The notes: a model not told the origin generated them from the sequence alone. DNA of 64,000 bases from an uncultured Gammaproteobacteria bacterium (GCA_947258795.1 CAMYJU010000005.1:90996-154995); one strand, 5' to 3'; numbered from the stretch's first letter, positions 49,166 to 59,089 are shown. Numbers and translations: made by a program.

Positions 49166-50209
49166 CTACTGTTTACTTTGCTGTTGTTCTTTCAGACGCA
49201 TACCGGCCGCCACCGGGTCCAGTGCTATCTGCTCACCGGCCTGCAGGCCGGCAACAATCTCGGTCTGGTCCTGGTAACGCTCACCGGCACGTACCTGGCG
49301 CATGCTCACCACGCCTTGCTGGTCGACGATATACAAGGCTGTGACCTCACTGCGATGCGCCAGTGCCGCCGATGGCACCATCAGGCGCTGCACCTGTCCG
49401 GTCGCAAACAGGACCTTGACCAGCATACCGGGTAACAGTTTGTGGTCGCCATCAGGCAGGTTCAGACGCACCCGGAAACTGTTACTGGCCTCGTCGGCAA
49501 ACGGGAAAATGGTGGTGCATTGTGCCACCAGGTCCCCGGCCTGACGGTTTGAAGTCCGGATAACAGCCTGGCATTGCTCACGGATCGCGGCAATACGACT
49601 CTGTGGCACCTGCACGGCGACACGCAGTTTTTCCAGCGACAGGCCGGTCATCAATTGCTTGCCGACGTTTGCGATCTCACCCACTTCGACATGGCGCTGG
49701 ACCACAATACCGCTGTATGGAGCACGTACCAGCGTATACTCCAGTTGCTGTTGTGCCTCGGTCAGTTTTGCCCTGGCTGCCTGTACACGCGATTTGGCCG
49801 CGTTGTACTCTGCGGTGACACTATCGAGCTTGGATTTGGATATCAGCTTTTTCTCGTAGATATCCTGATTGCGTTCATAGTCCTGTTTGGCCTTGGCCAG
49901 TCTGGCCTCGGCCTCTCCAAGGCTGGCACGCGCAGAATCGACACGGGCGCGTTGTTCCTTGTCCTGCATACGGATCAGTACATCATCCTTGTTAACATAA
50001 TCATCAACATCAAACAGGATTTCCTGGATACGGCCACGCGTCTGGGCAGACACGGTGGAGCGATTGACCGCCTCGATCTTGCCGTCGTAATCCGCATGGA
50101 TTGCGATATTCTGTGGTTTCACCTGATACAGGGCTAGCGACCCGGTATCAGGTCCAGCCACAGCCAGTGGTAAAAATAGTAATAAAATCAATGAACGCCA
50201 AGCCATCAT
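49166..50209 (-). CDS. RND efflux periplasmic adaptor (membrane fusion protein)
   Basis: The 347-residue protein has a signal peptide (residues 1-18), the lipoyl/hairpin core typical of HlyD-family adaptors (GRIQEILFDVDDYVNKDDVLIRMQDKEQRARVDSA, then a long coiled-coil hairpin) and YTLVRAPYSGIVVQRHVEVGE. The C-terminal beta-barrel follows (LPDGDHKLLPGMLVKVLFATG). It links the RND pump to an outer-membrane channel, which is not encoded here. First gene of the pump operon. Confidence 0.92.
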   Translation of the reverse strand: MMAWRSLILLLFLPLAVAGPDTGSLALYQVKPQNIAIHADYDGKIEAVNRSTVSAQTRGRIQEILFDVDDYVNKDDVLIRMQDKEQRARVDSARASLGEAEARLAKAKQDYERNQDIYEKKLISKSKLDSVTAEYNAAKSRVQAARAKLTEAQQQLEYTLVRAPYSGIVVQRHVEVGEIANVGKQLMTGLSLEKLRVAVQVPQSRIAAIREQCQAVIRTSNRQAGDLVAQCTTIFPFADEASNSFRVRLNLPDGDHKLLPGMLVKVLFATGQVQRLMVPSAALAHRSEVTALYIVDQQGVVSMRQVRAGERYQDQTEIVAGLQAGEQIALDPVAAGMRLKEQQQSKQ

Positions 50210-50384
50210 TGTCCCTGTCTCCGATCTGGCAGTAATTTAGTATTTTCTAATATAGATATTTATTATGATTATTTCAAGTCTTTTTATCAGTCACGGGTCA
50301 CTGTTAGTTATCCCGCAAACCATAAAGTATAGCGAAAGCCTGGATACTGCAATCCAACCGGTTGTGTCAGATCGATCTCCGTAT

Positions 50385-50411
50385 AAAGAAAACGCCCCAT
50401 TCCGGGGCGTT
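50385..50411 (-). terminator. Intrinsic terminator of the chemoreceptor gene
   Basis: Stem GGGGCGTT/AACGCCCC (50391-50411), followed on the minus strand by TTCTTTATA. It lies about 100 bp past the chemoreceptor stop. Confidence 0.7.
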
Positions 50412-50512
50412 GCAAGCGGTCATCTGACATGGATACCAACCTGGCTGCTCCAGCCAAGCCGGATATATCTGTTCAGTCGCCCACTAGAATATTGACCATC
50501 GCTATGAGCCTG

Positions 50513-51739
50513 TCAGCCGGTCGTTTGATACTGCGACAGTACCACCTGCAATCCACTGGACAGGTTCTTCAGTTGTTCAGAATCCGAGCGGGTCTGCTGA
50601 GTCCCGGCCGCAGTCTGCTCTGTGGCATGATTGATCAGGTTGACATGCTGACTGACCTCCTCGGCCACACCCTGTTGCTGGGCCACGGCATCGGCGATCT
50701 GCGCATTCATGCTATCAATAGATGAAACGCTACCGGCAATACCGGCTAGCATCTCGGCCGCCTTTTCCACATCCTCATTGGTCGCCTCGGCCTGCTTATG
50801 CACATCACCGATCACTTCGACCGCATGGGAGGTGTTATTATGCAGGCACTCGATCATTTCATTGATCTCTGTAGTCGATTCCTGGGTACGACTGGCCAGG
50901 GTCCTGACCTCGTCCGCGACCACGGCAAAACCGCGCCCCTGTTCCCCGGCCCTGGCGGCCTCGATCGCGGCATTCAGGGCCAGCAGATTGGTTTGTTCGG
51001 CGATACCTCGAATCACATCCATCACCACACTGATATTGTCACTGTCAGTACGTAGACCGGATAGTACCTCACTGGCCCGACCGACCTTACTGCCCAGTGC
51101 ATATAAACCGCCGATGGCCTCGGTGGCCGCCAGCGCACCCTGCTGGGCCTCCTGGCTGGCATCTTTGGACGCATCCGCTGCTGAACGCGCATTATTGGCT
51201 ACTTCATGGACTGACGAGGTCATTTGTTCCATCGCGGTACCAACCTGCTCGATCTGTCGGGCCTGGTCCTGCATACAGGCGTCGGTCTCGGCGCTCAGGC
51301 CCAGCATGCGGTCCGCCGCCTGTTCAATATCAACTGAAGAAGCGGCGATACTGGCTATATTGGTACGCAAGGTATCTGCCATCAGGTTAAAACTGTCGAT
51401 GATTTCGCCGATCACATCAGCAGACTGCATATCACAACGATGGGTAATATCCCCGGCGCTGATAGCCTGGGTTACATCTGCGATACGACGTAGACGTTTG
51501 ATCAGTACGAAATTAACCAGTGAATAATAAGCGAAACCGGTGAATGCACCGGTCGCCAGACTGATACCGACCAGCCAGCCAAACATGCCCGGTTTTGACT
51601 CGACAAACGCACCGGCTACCAGCGGAAATGCACCACCTATCACGACACCCGTTACCAGATAGATAACCAGTAAGCGCCTGAGTATGCTGGCCTTTTTCTG
51701 GCGAGTCTGTTGAGTTTCCGCTTCGGGTGCTGACGACAT
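50513..51739 (-). CDS. Methyl-accepting chemotaxis protein without a periplasmic sensor domain
   Basis: The 408-residue protein has two membrane spans close together (about 24-46 and 54-76), leaving almost no external loop. A HAMP domain follows (about 76-130), then the cytoplasmic signalling coiled coil with the hairpin tip IRGIAEQTNLLALNAAIEAARAGEQGRGFAVVADEVRTLA. Because an extracytoplasmic sensor is missing, it probably responds to membrane or energy state, or works with partners. No che genes adjoin it. A terminator follows at 50385. Confidence 0.92.
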   Translation of the reverse strand: MSSAPEAETQQTRQKKASILRRLLVIYLVTGVVIGGAFPLVAGAFVESKPGMFGWLVGISLATGAFTGFAYYSLVNFVLIKRLRRIADVTQAISAGDITHRCDMQSADVIGEIIDSFNLMADTLRTNIASIAASSVDIEQAADRMLGLSAETDACMQDQARQIEQVGTAMEQMTSSVHEVANNARSAADASKDASQEAQQGALAATEAIGGLYALGSKVGRASEVLSGLRTDSDNISVVMDVIRGIAEQTNLLALNAAIEAARAGEQGRGFAVVADEVRTLASRTQESTTEINEMIECLHNNTSHAVEVIGDVHKQAEATNEDVEKAAEMLAGIAGSVSSIDSMNAQIADAVAQQQGVAEEVSQHVNLINHATEQTAAGTQQTRSDSEQLKNLSSGLQVVLSQYQTTG

Positions 51740-51946
51740 ACCGGTTTCCTCCTGAGGAACTTCCCTCTCTGTATCGGAATCCGGCTAAAATACTTGATAT
51801 TACAGATGCATAAAAAAGTAATTCAGATTATTACTATATCGTTACTTTACGCTGAGCGGTAGCATTACCTCACCACCCTATGCAAGAATGATGAAACTGT
51901 TTGCCCGGATTTCGCAGGTCCGGACACACAGTCGACGTTGGCCGGC

Positions 51947-52867
51947 CTATTCCTCTTCAGATTTGCCCGTTTCGCCCTTCACAACCGTGGTCAGCGCCTC
52001 ATTGATTTCATCCGGCGCGCACATGATCGAGAAAAAGCTGTTCGAACCCATCATGCTCAGATCCGGAAAACTTTGCGCAATCCTGAACTTGGCATGCAAC
52101 GCATAGACTTTGCCATCACTGACCAGCATCTCATAGGGCAGGTGCGGTGCGGACTTGATCTGGGAAAAGTCTATTTTCTGCATAATGAACTCGTCACTGC
52201 TGCAGCCACGGGTCATGGACACACCGATCACACTTTCCATTTTACCCGGCAGGTCAACACGGTAGACCCGGGATACACCTCCCTGCTTGGCCTTCAGCCC
52301 CTTTTCAACCGCTGCGAGCGCAGCCTCATGGCTGTCATACTCGGCCAGTTCATAGGGCTCATCGAAGTATGGCATGAACATCTTGTAATGGTATTTACGT
52401 AGCTTTTCGGCACTGATCCCCTGCGCACCAAAATCCTGCTGTACCCCCAGGGCGGCACGCAGAGTCTTGTCAGTCTCATCCAGCTCACCCTGCATACGAT
52501 AGACATTGGCCATATAGCGCGGGTTGGTGTACGCCACCTGGATGACCCCCTCGACCTCACTGACTGACACACGTTGTATCGCGCCAAACCCGCCCTTGTC
52601 AGTCTTTGCCGCGGTAGCACGTAGGCTGCTGTTGCTGATAATCAGGATATTGGTTTTAGCATAGGGACTGTAACTGCCAACTATTTCAAAACCGACATTG
52701 CTCAGGATATTGCGGGTTTTCAGCGTGGCACTGGACAGATCGCCATCCACCGCTGCACCCAATACAAACGGCTTTAACAGGGTCTGGTCTGCTACTGAAT
52801 AAGAACCTGTTAGTAACAGAACCAGCGTGAACAACATTTGCACCATGCGACTAGATTGTACTGGCAT
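51947..52867 (-). CDS. Secreted protein of unknown function, possibly DUF302-like
   Basis: The 306-residue protein has a signal peptide (residues 1-26, ending SVADQ). Its N-terminal half (40-130) contains TRNILSNVGFEIVGSYSPYAKTNILIISN and later EVEGVIQVAYTNPRYMANVYRM, which resembles DUF302 domains. The C-terminal half ends in a charged KGETGKSEEE tail. It has an AGGTGA site and is the second gene after the FadL-like porin, only 31 bp away, so the two envelope proteins are likely co-expressed. Function not known. Confidence 0.65.
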   Translation of the reverse strand: MPVQSSRMVQMLFTLVLLLTGSYSVADQTLLKPFVLGAAVDGDLSSATLKTRNILSNVGFEIVGSYSPYAKTNILIISNSSLRATAAKTDKGGFGAIQRVSVSEVEGVIQVAYTNPRYMANVYRMQGELDETDKTLRAALGVQQDFGAQGISAEKLRKYHYKMFMPYFDEPYELAEYDSHEAALAAVEKGLKAKQGGVSRVYRVDLPGKMESVIGVSMTRGCSSDEFIMQKIDFSQIKSAPHLPYEMLVSDGKVYALHAKFRIAQSFPDLSMMGSNSFFSIMCAPDEINEALTTVVKGETGKSEEE

Positions 52868-52898
52868 GTTTCACCTCGTTTTATAGTTTTATAGTTTT

Positions 52899-54248
52899 TT
52901 ATAGATAAAGGGCCATGTAGATACATGGCCCTTTATCTATCTGGATCAGTCGGAACTGATCAGAACTTCCATGCCCATACATGAAGGCCAGACTCAGGTC
53001 ATTAGATGCACTCATTTTCTTGGTAAAGCCAAAGGTAATCGCGCTTTCCACCGTAGCCGGGGCGATGATATTGAACAGGGTCTGGTCTTCCGGGATCGGA
53101 TTTTCGCCATAACTGTAACCGACACGCCAGGTCCAGTCAGGACTGCTCTGCCACTGGTAGCCCAGTTTGAAGATGGTCATGTCTTCCCAACCGAAACCGG
53201 CGCCATTGCTGCCACCCAGGCAGGTCGCACCGGTCCCACCTGTTGGTCCAGGCACACAGGTAAACAGATTCTGGATCGGATTCGCAATCGCGTCGATATC
53301 GCTGTACCAGATATGCTGGATATCAAAGGTCAGTACCGAGCTTGGCGAGGTATCCCAGGCCAGACCAACAGTTGCAGTTGCCGGTATATCAAAATCACCA
53401 TCATCTGCAAACAGGCCGGCATAGTCATCAAATTCACTCATGTAGATCTTGCTCTGCACAGAACCGGCCAGGGTCACACCCGGTGCGACTTCGCCCATCG
53501 CCCCGAGTTTTACACCTGCGCCATACGAGTAGTCATGGGTATTACCGGACAGCTTGGAAGGATCTGAAGAGAATCCAGCAAAGGTACCCAGACCCTTGAC
53601 GCGAAAACGCTGACCGGCCGCGATTAATGAAGCGCCCCAGGAGGCATTGGCATTGATCTTTCTCGCATAGGTTGCGCTGATGAACAGTTGCGACAGGTCC
53701 ATGGTCACGTCACCGGCACCATACACACCCGGAGTGGTAACGGCGGTACCTAAGCCGTTGTTATGCTGTGCCTGTCCCGCCCCGTAGTAGCCAGTATTCA
53801 TACCACCATTGCCATATACTGTCACGCCGATTGAACTATCACTGTCGATCATCCAGTTACGGGCAAAATGCGGGATCAAAAAGAAGTCATTACCACTGGT
53901 AACCGCCTCACCACCGCCGGCACCACCGAGTGTGAACGGGCACGCTGCACCACAAAAGTCAGTATCCGACACACCGGTAAAACTGTCACTGGCCTCATAG
54001 CCTCGATCGCTCGGACTGAACAAGGCTGCACCGGCCTCCATGCGATTACCGACAAACACCATGCCGGCCGGATTGCTAGCCGCTATCATCGCATCCTGTG
54101 GCAGGGCAGAGCCACCACCGGCCAGGCCTTTATTGGCCGTGCCATAACCGTGGGAAAAATAACCGTTGGTTGCATAGGCACTGTATGAGGCAGTACACAG
54201 CATTGCTGTCGCAGCAGCCACCAGGGACTTTCTAAGAATGGGCTTCAT
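52899..54248 (-). CDS. FadL/TodX-family outer-membrane porin with altered C-terminus
   Basis: The start is the ATG at 54248 (GGAG seven bases upstream); the frame to 54305 lacks a site. The 449-residue precursor has a signal peptide ending YSAYAT, and the mature protein begins NGYFSHGYGTANKGLAGGG, a hallmark of the FadL hydrophobic-compound channel family. Many amphipathic strands follow. The expected last strand ending in an aromatic residue is missing: after AFMYGHGSSDQF the chain ends in IDKGPCIYMALYL, encoded by a perfect palindrome (52901-52940). This suggests a damaged or replaced C-terminus. Family members admit hydrophobic molecules; in a sulfur oxidiser a sulfur-related cargo is only a guess. 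Confidence 0.85.
   Translation of the reverse strand: MKPILRKSLVAAATAMLCTASYSAYATNGYFSHGYGTANKGLAGGGSALPQDAMIAASNPAGMVFVGNRMEAGAALFSPSDRGYEASDSFTGVSDTDFCGAACPFTLGGAGGGEAVTSGNDFFLIPHFARNWMIDSDSSIGVTVYGNGGMNTGYYGAGQAQHNNGLGTAVTTPGVYGAGDVTMDLSQLFISATYARKINANASWGASLIAAGQRFRVKGLGTFAGFSSDPSKLSGNTHDYSYGAGVKLGAMGEVAPGVTLAGSVQSKIYMSEFDDYAGLFADDGDFDIPATATVGLAWDTSPSSVLTFDIQHIWYSDIDAIANPIQNLFTCVPGPTGGTGATCLGGSNGAGFGWEDMTIFKLGYQWQSSPDWTWRVGYSYGENPIPEDQTLFNIIAPATVESAITFGFTKKMSASNDLSLAFMYGHGSSDQFRLIQIDKGPCIYMALYL
52901..52940. repeat. Perfect 19-bp inverted repeat with 2-base loop
   Basis: ATAGATAAAGGGCCATGTA and its exact complement flank GA. It forms the last codons of the FadL-like gene and lies between that gene and the next gene of the operon. 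No T-run follows on the minus strand, so it is not a standard terminator. Confidence 0.95.
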
Positions 54249-54605
54249 GTTTTGACTCCTGAGCAAGGGTTGCAAGGCGCACCCTCTTATGTTGTTAAAA
54301 TGCAACGCGTTTTAGCGTCTGCAGCAAATCATTACAGGCAATATGCAAAATGTCAAATAAAACCGCAGGCTAGTATTTGCTACATAACAACATGATTTAC
54401 TTGAATTTTATATAGATATCATTGACAACAAAACGACTCATTCCGAATTCGGAACTGATTAACAGGCTGAAATCTATGGAATTACTCAGAACAGGATAAA
54501 TACCTACCGGAAGTAGTGCAATTTAAAACAATTGTTAAATACAGTGCACGCAGACAGGCTTGAATTGTAATGCCTATGCCGCATCAGCACAGCTTAACCA
54601 ACAGG
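54249..54605. other. Gene-free region upstream of the FadL-like gene
   Basis: The stretch of A+T-rich sequence separates the lipoate operon end from the porin gene and must hold the porin promoter. No reliable -35/-10 pair, RNA gene or terminator with T-run was recognised. Confidence 0.4.
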
Positions 54606-55706
54606 CTACATTTGCGACCTGACCAGATCAATATCCTGCCCGTCCAGTTCATTCGGGTAGGAACAAATATCCGAAGGGGGTGAATCCCCATAGGGGCGAT
54701 TACAGGCAGAGACCTTCGGATCCTGCTTGCCGGGACAACCTGATGTCCGGAACGCCGTACCCTTGTCGATGATCTGATCCAGAGCGGCCTGGTCGACACC
54801 GAACGCCAGCACACGCCCCCGGTCATCGAAGCGCATTTGCGACAACCTGACCTGATGGTAATCGATCAGGTAACGGGCCAGCTGTACACGCCGCCACTGA
54901 CCCCGGTTTACCGCCGGCCAGTCTTCCATCAGTGAACCGGCTTCCGGAAAAAAAGCGAACAGGTGATTATGACCGCCCATGTCACGCACACGCTGGGCCA
55001 CCTGTAACAGTTCGTACTCTGTTTCCCCCATACCACAAATCAGATGTGCGCCAAAACGTTCCGCACCGAATATATCAGCGGCCCACTCCAGCGCCTGCCA
55101 GTAATGACTCCAGCGGTGTGGACTGTCCACTGTTCTGCCTCGCGTGCGCTCAAAGATGGTTTCCGTGACAGCATCCAGCGCGACCGTGAAGATGTCGGCA
55201 CAGGCCCGGTACAGGGCCCGGATATCTGCGCGTTGCATGGTGGTCGGATTGGACAGGATCGACACCGGTATTTCCGGCAGGGCGCGACGCCATTGCTCGA
55301 GTATGGTCAGGGTATCGTCATTGGAACGTGGGTGACTGATCATCGAGATACACATGCGTTCAAAACGTCCCTGGTCCTGTCCTGCCCTGATACGATCGAT
55401 CAGGTCCTGGCAGGATACCGTCGGCCAGTCCACACGGATGAAATTGCGGTCGGCAAAGTCCCGGGTCTCCTCGCGATGACGGGCCAGACCACAGTAGCTG
55501 CAATTGGCCCGACAGCCGTCCGGGTAGGCGAGCAGTATGTTCAGGCAATGGGTGCAGACGTCCCGATGCATAACCCCAGGTACCAGGCCCAGGGTAATGG
55601 CCGCGGCAGTCGATATCTGCACATAATCAGGCGACTGCATCTCAGGCGTGCGCACGCGGTAGTCCGGGCGATAGATCTCGACAGGAAGTTGTTTAAAGGG
55701 TTTCAT
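54606..55706 (-). CDS. lipS2: Radical-SAM sulfur insertion enzyme LipS2
   Basis: The 366-residue radical SAM protein has the cluster motif CRANCSYCGLARHREETRDF, with further Cys in VCTHCLNIL and near the C-terminus (SGCPGKQDPKVSACNRPYG and DICSYP) that could hold an auxiliary cluster. In the sulfur-oxidiser lipoate pathway LipS1 and LipS2 together insert two sulfurs into the octanoyl chain on LbpA, replacing LipA. The assignment rests on gene order with sLpl, LipS1, LipT and LbpA as well as the motifs. Its ATG overlaps the lipT stop; it is the last gene of the operon. Confidence 0.85.
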   Translation of the reverse strand: MKPFKQLPVEIYRPDYRVRTPEMQSPDYVQISTAAAITLGLVPGVMHRDVCTHCLNILLAYPDGCRANCSYCGLARHREETRDFADRNFIRVDWPTVSCQDLIDRIRAGQDQGRFERMCISMISHPRSNDDTLTILEQWRRALPEIPVSILSNPTTMQRADIRALYRACADIFTVALDAVTETIFERTRGRTVDSPHRWSHYWQALEWAADIFGAERFGAHLICGMGETEYELLQVAQRVRDMGGHNHLFAFFPEAGSLMEDWPAVNRGQWRRVQLARYLIDYHQVRLSQMRFDDRGRVLAFGVDQAALDQIIDKGTAFRTSGCPGKQDPKVSACNRPYGDSPPSDICSYPNELDGQDIDLVRSQM

Positions 55707-56848
55707 GACGCGGTGTTTCCCGATGCCTGTGGATACGGCCGATCACCGCGTCCGTATGCGTCCACCGTCGGACAGACCGGTCGTGTTGCTACCGAACAAC
55801 TGAAGTATTCCGGGAATGCAATCCAGGCCGTACGCAATGACCCCTGCCTGGTGTTTAACAACTGCATACGCCGTTGTAATGCGTGTTGCCAGGCCGGTTC
55901 GAAGATAGCACGCAACTCCTGTGCATAGGCCACCAATGGTTGACCAGAGTCCTGATGAATGGCACTGGCAGCAGCCTCACCGGCCAGGCGACCGGACAGC
56001 ACCGCAGGTGCAATTCCGGCACCGGTAATCGGGTGCGCCAGACCGGCTGCATCGCCGGCAAACAGGATATCACCGCGGTTCAGGCTTGATGACAGGCCAC
56101 CGACCGGGATGGCTCCACCGGTTTTTGACAGGATCTGTGACTTGACATAGCCCTGGTCATTCAACTGCTGATGCAGACCTTTTAACACTGCGGACAGTCT
56201 CACAGCTTGCGCTACCTCCCCGTCATTGCCGATGCCTATACCGAGATTCGCAACATCGCCTTTAGGGAACAGCCACGCATACCCCCCTTTATAGGATCGT
56301 GACAACCAGGTATGGGTAACACTACCGGGTTTAAGTAGTGGTACGCTGATTTGCCTCGAACGGATACATTCCTGCCGGGGCAGACCCAACTGCTGTAACA
56401 CACGTGAATGCGGGCCATCGGCTGCGATCAAAACCCGGTATTGCACAGTGTAGCGCTCACCCTGATGGACCAGGCTCGCCTGATTGAGTCCTGCATCCAG
56501 TTCAAGCATCCGGGTATCAAGCTGTATCGCTGCTCCGCTTTGCCCGGCCTGCTGCAGTAACGCCTGGTCAAATGCCACGCGGCTGATCATATAACCACGA
56601 AAATTCGACCAATGGGTTTCATTGTCTTCAACAGTACTGCGCATCTGGGTGATGACCTGTATTGCCAGGGACGCCAGGCCGGTTTCAGACAAAACCTGTC
56701 CTGGCACGTACTCGGCACACTGTACCGGTTCACCGGCATGTTTTTTTCTGTCGACACACATAACCGATACACCGGCTGCGGCAGCCGCCCTGGCAGCCGA
56801 TGAACCGGCCGGACCGGCACCGACAACCAGCACATCGACGCGCTTCAT
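55703..56848 (-). CDS. lipT: FAD-dependent oxidoreductase LipT (geranylgeranyl-reductase-like)
   Basis: The 381-residue flavoprotein has an N-terminal dinucleotide motif VLVVGAGPAGSSAARAAA, the CVDRKKHAGEPVQCAEYVP segment typical of geranylgeranyl-reductase-like enzymes, and GDILFAGDAAGLAHPITGAGIAPAV for the FAD pyrophosphate. In lipoate-assembly clusters of sulfur oxidisers this protein (LipT) is thought to supply electrons for the LipS1/S2 step; that role is inferred from context. Overlaps both neighbours by ATGA junctions. Confidence 0.85.
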   Translation of the reverse strand: MKRVDVLVVGAGPAGSSAARAAAAAGVSVMCVDRKKHAGEPVQCAEYVPGQVLSETGLASLAIQVITQMRSTVEDNETHWSNFRGYMISRVAFDQALLQQAGQSGAAIQLDTRMLELDAGLNQASLVHQGERYTVQYRVLIAADGPHSRVLQQLGLPRQECIRSRQISVPLLKPGSVTHTWLSRSYKGGYAWLFPKGDVANLGIGIGNDGEVAQAVRLSAVLKGLHQQLNDQGYVKSQILSKTGGAIPVGGLSSSLNRGDILFAGDAAGLAHPITGAGIAPAVLSGRLAGEAAASAIHQDSGQPLVAYAQELRAIFEPAWQHALQRRMQLLNTRQGSLRTAWIAFPEYFSCSVATRPVCPTVDAYGRGDRPYPQASGNTAS

Positions 56849-57927
56849 CCTGCCGTCTCCTGCAACGGGTCAAGCGCGATCTGAAACAGCCTGGTAAAAT
56901 CGTCCGGCACCAGCGACACCATATCCGCTTCATGCTGTGTAAAAAATTCGCGAATCGACTGTTCCAGTTTCATGAACGGACAGTCACGCAGGTGGTTTTC
57001 CAGATCGTTGACCAGTCTGGCCGGCCGCAGGAAAAAATCACCATTGATCCAGCACTGCTTGATGCGCCTGTGACGCAGATCAACACGCATCTGTAGCTGC
57101 AACAATCCGCCTTTACATTTGTAGCGCGCCTCACAGTTGGGTGTTTCCACCGGCGAGCGCTGTACCTGGTAAATCCATTCGTCAGAGGAAAATTCGTCTA
57201 CTGACTCCCTGACCAGTTCCGTTTCGCTAGTACGGAGCCCCAGCCCTGATTTAAAGCCGATCCCCAGGCCGGACTCAAACGCTTGCTGCAGCGCCGTCTT
57301 GATCTGATCCAGCGCCGGCACCACATTCATTTCACGGCGCATACTCGTGACCCGCTCGTGCGCGCTGGACAGGGCCTTGTCATTCAGCTTTTCGGCCGGT
57401 ATCCGCAAGGCACTGGCCATACGCTCGACATCGATATCGATAATCAGGGTCCCCTGGTACAAAACCGCATCACCTTCGATGATGCCTCCGGTACCGGATA
57501 TCTTGCGCCCTGCCACCTCTATATCATTCCGCGGTCGGAAGCTCGCATTCAGGCCCAGTTGCCGCAGACCGGTTGCCGCTGCTTCGCATATCCGCCGGGT
57601 AATTCCACCCAGGTCTGCGCCATTAAAGTGTTCCCGGCCCAGATACAGTTCCCAGCCAAGTTGTAACGGATCAAAGTAGATTGCACCACCACCGGTTACG
57701 CGGCGCTGAATCTCGATGCCGAACTGGTTACAGTAGCGCCTGTTGATCTCCTGCTCGACACTCTGGTGGTAACCGACCAGTACACAGGGTTTGAATTGCA
57801 GGAAGCGCAACGTGTCTGGTGACAGACCGGCTGCCCGTGAACTAAGCAAGGCCCTGTTCATGGCCATATTCTGTACCGCAGACAGCAAACCGGTATCAAG
57901 CAAACGCCCTGTTTGACCGCCTGTCAT
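56845..57927 (-). CDS. Lipoate-protein ligase sLpl(AB)
   Basis: The start is taken at the ATG at 57927, just after the lipS1 stop (a GTG at 57939 is an alternative). The ~360-residue protein has an LplA/LipB-type catalytic domain: VGYHQSVEQEINRRYCNQFGIEIQRRVTGGGAIYF, and RNDIEVAGRKISGTGGIIEGDAVLYQGTLIIDID with the conserved lysine. A C-terminal accessory domain follows. The Lpl(AB) type in sulfur oxidisers attaches octanoate or lipoate to LbpA. The downstream overlap with lipT supports one transcript. Confidence 0.87.
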   Translation of the reverse strand: MTGGQTGRLLDTGLLSAVQNMAMNRALLSSRAAGLSPDTLRFLQFKPCVLVGYHQSVEQEINRRYCNQFGIEIQRRVTGGGAIYFDPLQLGWELYLGREHFNGADLGGITRRICEAAATGLRQLGLNASFRPRNDIEVAGRKISGTGGIIEGDAVLYQGTLIIDIDVERMASALRIPAEKLNDKALSSAHERVTSMRREMNVVPALDQIKTALQQAFESGLGIGFKSGLGLRTSETELVRESVDEFSSDEWIYQVQRSPVETPNCEARYKCKGGLLQLQMRVDLRHRRIKQCWINGDFFLRPARLVNDLENHLRDCPFMKLEQSIREFFTQHEADMVSLVPDDFTRLFQIALDPLQETAG

Positions 57928-57928
57928 G

Positions 57929-59089
57929 CTAACTGACACCCACGCGACGTTTTACCTGTAACGGATACCGGTCAAACGCAGACAAACACCTGTTTGAACC
58001 ATTAGCGCTGATCATTTTTACGTTCACTGTTTGAATTTCCCGGACAGGTGACTGTTCAACAGATGAGCAACAGCGTGCAGACAGCCTTACCGGTATCGCC
58101 AGATGTTCCAGTAGTTGCAACACCTCATCGGATGCATAGGCAATACCGTTCAGTCCGGCAAGTACGGCATAAACTTCCAGCATCAAACGCTGTATTCCAG
58201 GAGGACGTGCGCAACCGAGCTGTATCCTGGTATCCGGCAAGGCACGACGCGCATCCATCATGAAGCGGCCCGCCAGATTAACATCCGGCGTACGGAATCT
58301 GCGCCGTGGTGAGGCAAGGTGCGGCATCACTACGACCAGTACCAGGCCACTAACCGGATAACGACCGATGATCTCCAGCGCCTGCCATTCGCCGAGCAGT
58401 TGGCCGTAATGCAGACCGATAACAATGTGCGGTACGACCTGCACGCCGGTCTCGCATAACCATGCCAGCGACCGTTCAAAGTCTGCTACCTGACGCTTCA
58501 GGTGATAGACCTGGGTTATCGTATCCTGTGCACCAATCACATCCATCATCACCACCTTGACACCCGCATCAGCTAGCGCCTGCGCCTGTTGCCGGTCAGC
58601 CAGACCGGTATGAACCGCAATGGTAAAATCGGGGTACTGCGTATGGATATGTTCCAGCACCGGCAGAAACGGCTCATACGGAATGACGTTCTGATGATCG
58701 GAACCACCAGTCAGCAACAGACCTTCACCGCCCTGCCCGACCAGTTCATCCACCAGCTGCTGCAGCTGCTGAGGCTTGTGTACCGCCGTCATCGATTCCA
58801 GTATTCGCCCCTTGCAGTGATCGCACTGTAGCTCACATCGACCACCGGTAATGGACACCGCCGGCCACGGCTTTATTGCAGCGGGGATCAGGGTTTCATG
58901 CTGGTGCGTACGAAAGGACGGCATGGACAGATTCAGACCATCACGCAGGATGTAATCCGACCACAATGATTGTCGTTGCAGTTCGTCTAACAGTTGCTGG
59001 TCGAATGGGAGCTGATCCAGGCCGTCGATTGTGTCGAATAGCCGGGTTAATCCACCAGCGTTTGCGCTGTCGTCCATGCCTTTCAGCAC
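57929..59089 (-). CDS. lipS1: Radical-SAM sulfur insertion enzyme LipS1
   Basis: The 386-residue protein has the radical SAM cluster motif in GGRCELQCDHCKGRIL, VGQGGEGLLLTGGSDHQNVI as the SAM-binding strand region, and a C-terminal Cys pair (ARCCSSVEQSP) suited to an auxiliary cluster. The start is GTG at 59089 (GAGGG nine bases before), overlapping the lbpA stop; ATG 59077 is possible. It is the LipS2 partner in the lipoate synthase pair of sulfur oxidisers and archaea. Confidence 0.86.
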   Translation of the reverse strand: MLKGMDDSANAGGLTRLFDTIDGLDQLPFDQQLLDELQRQSLWSDYILRDGLNLSMPSFRTHQHETLIPAAIKPWPAVSITGGRCELQCDHCKGRILESMTAVHKPQQLQQLVDELVGQGGEGLLLTGGSDHQNVIPYEPFLPVLEHIHTQYPDFTIAVHTGLADRQQAQALADAGVKVVMMDVIGAQDTITQVYHLKRQVADFERSLAWLCETGVQVVPHIVIGLHYGQLLGEWQALEIIGRYPVSGLVLVVVMPHLASPRRRFRTPDVNLAGRFMMDARRALPDTRIQLGCARPPGIQRLMLEVYAVLAGLNGIAYASDEVLQLLEHLAIPVRLSARCCSSVEQSPVREIQTVNVKMISANGSNRCLSAFDRYPLQVKRRVGVS

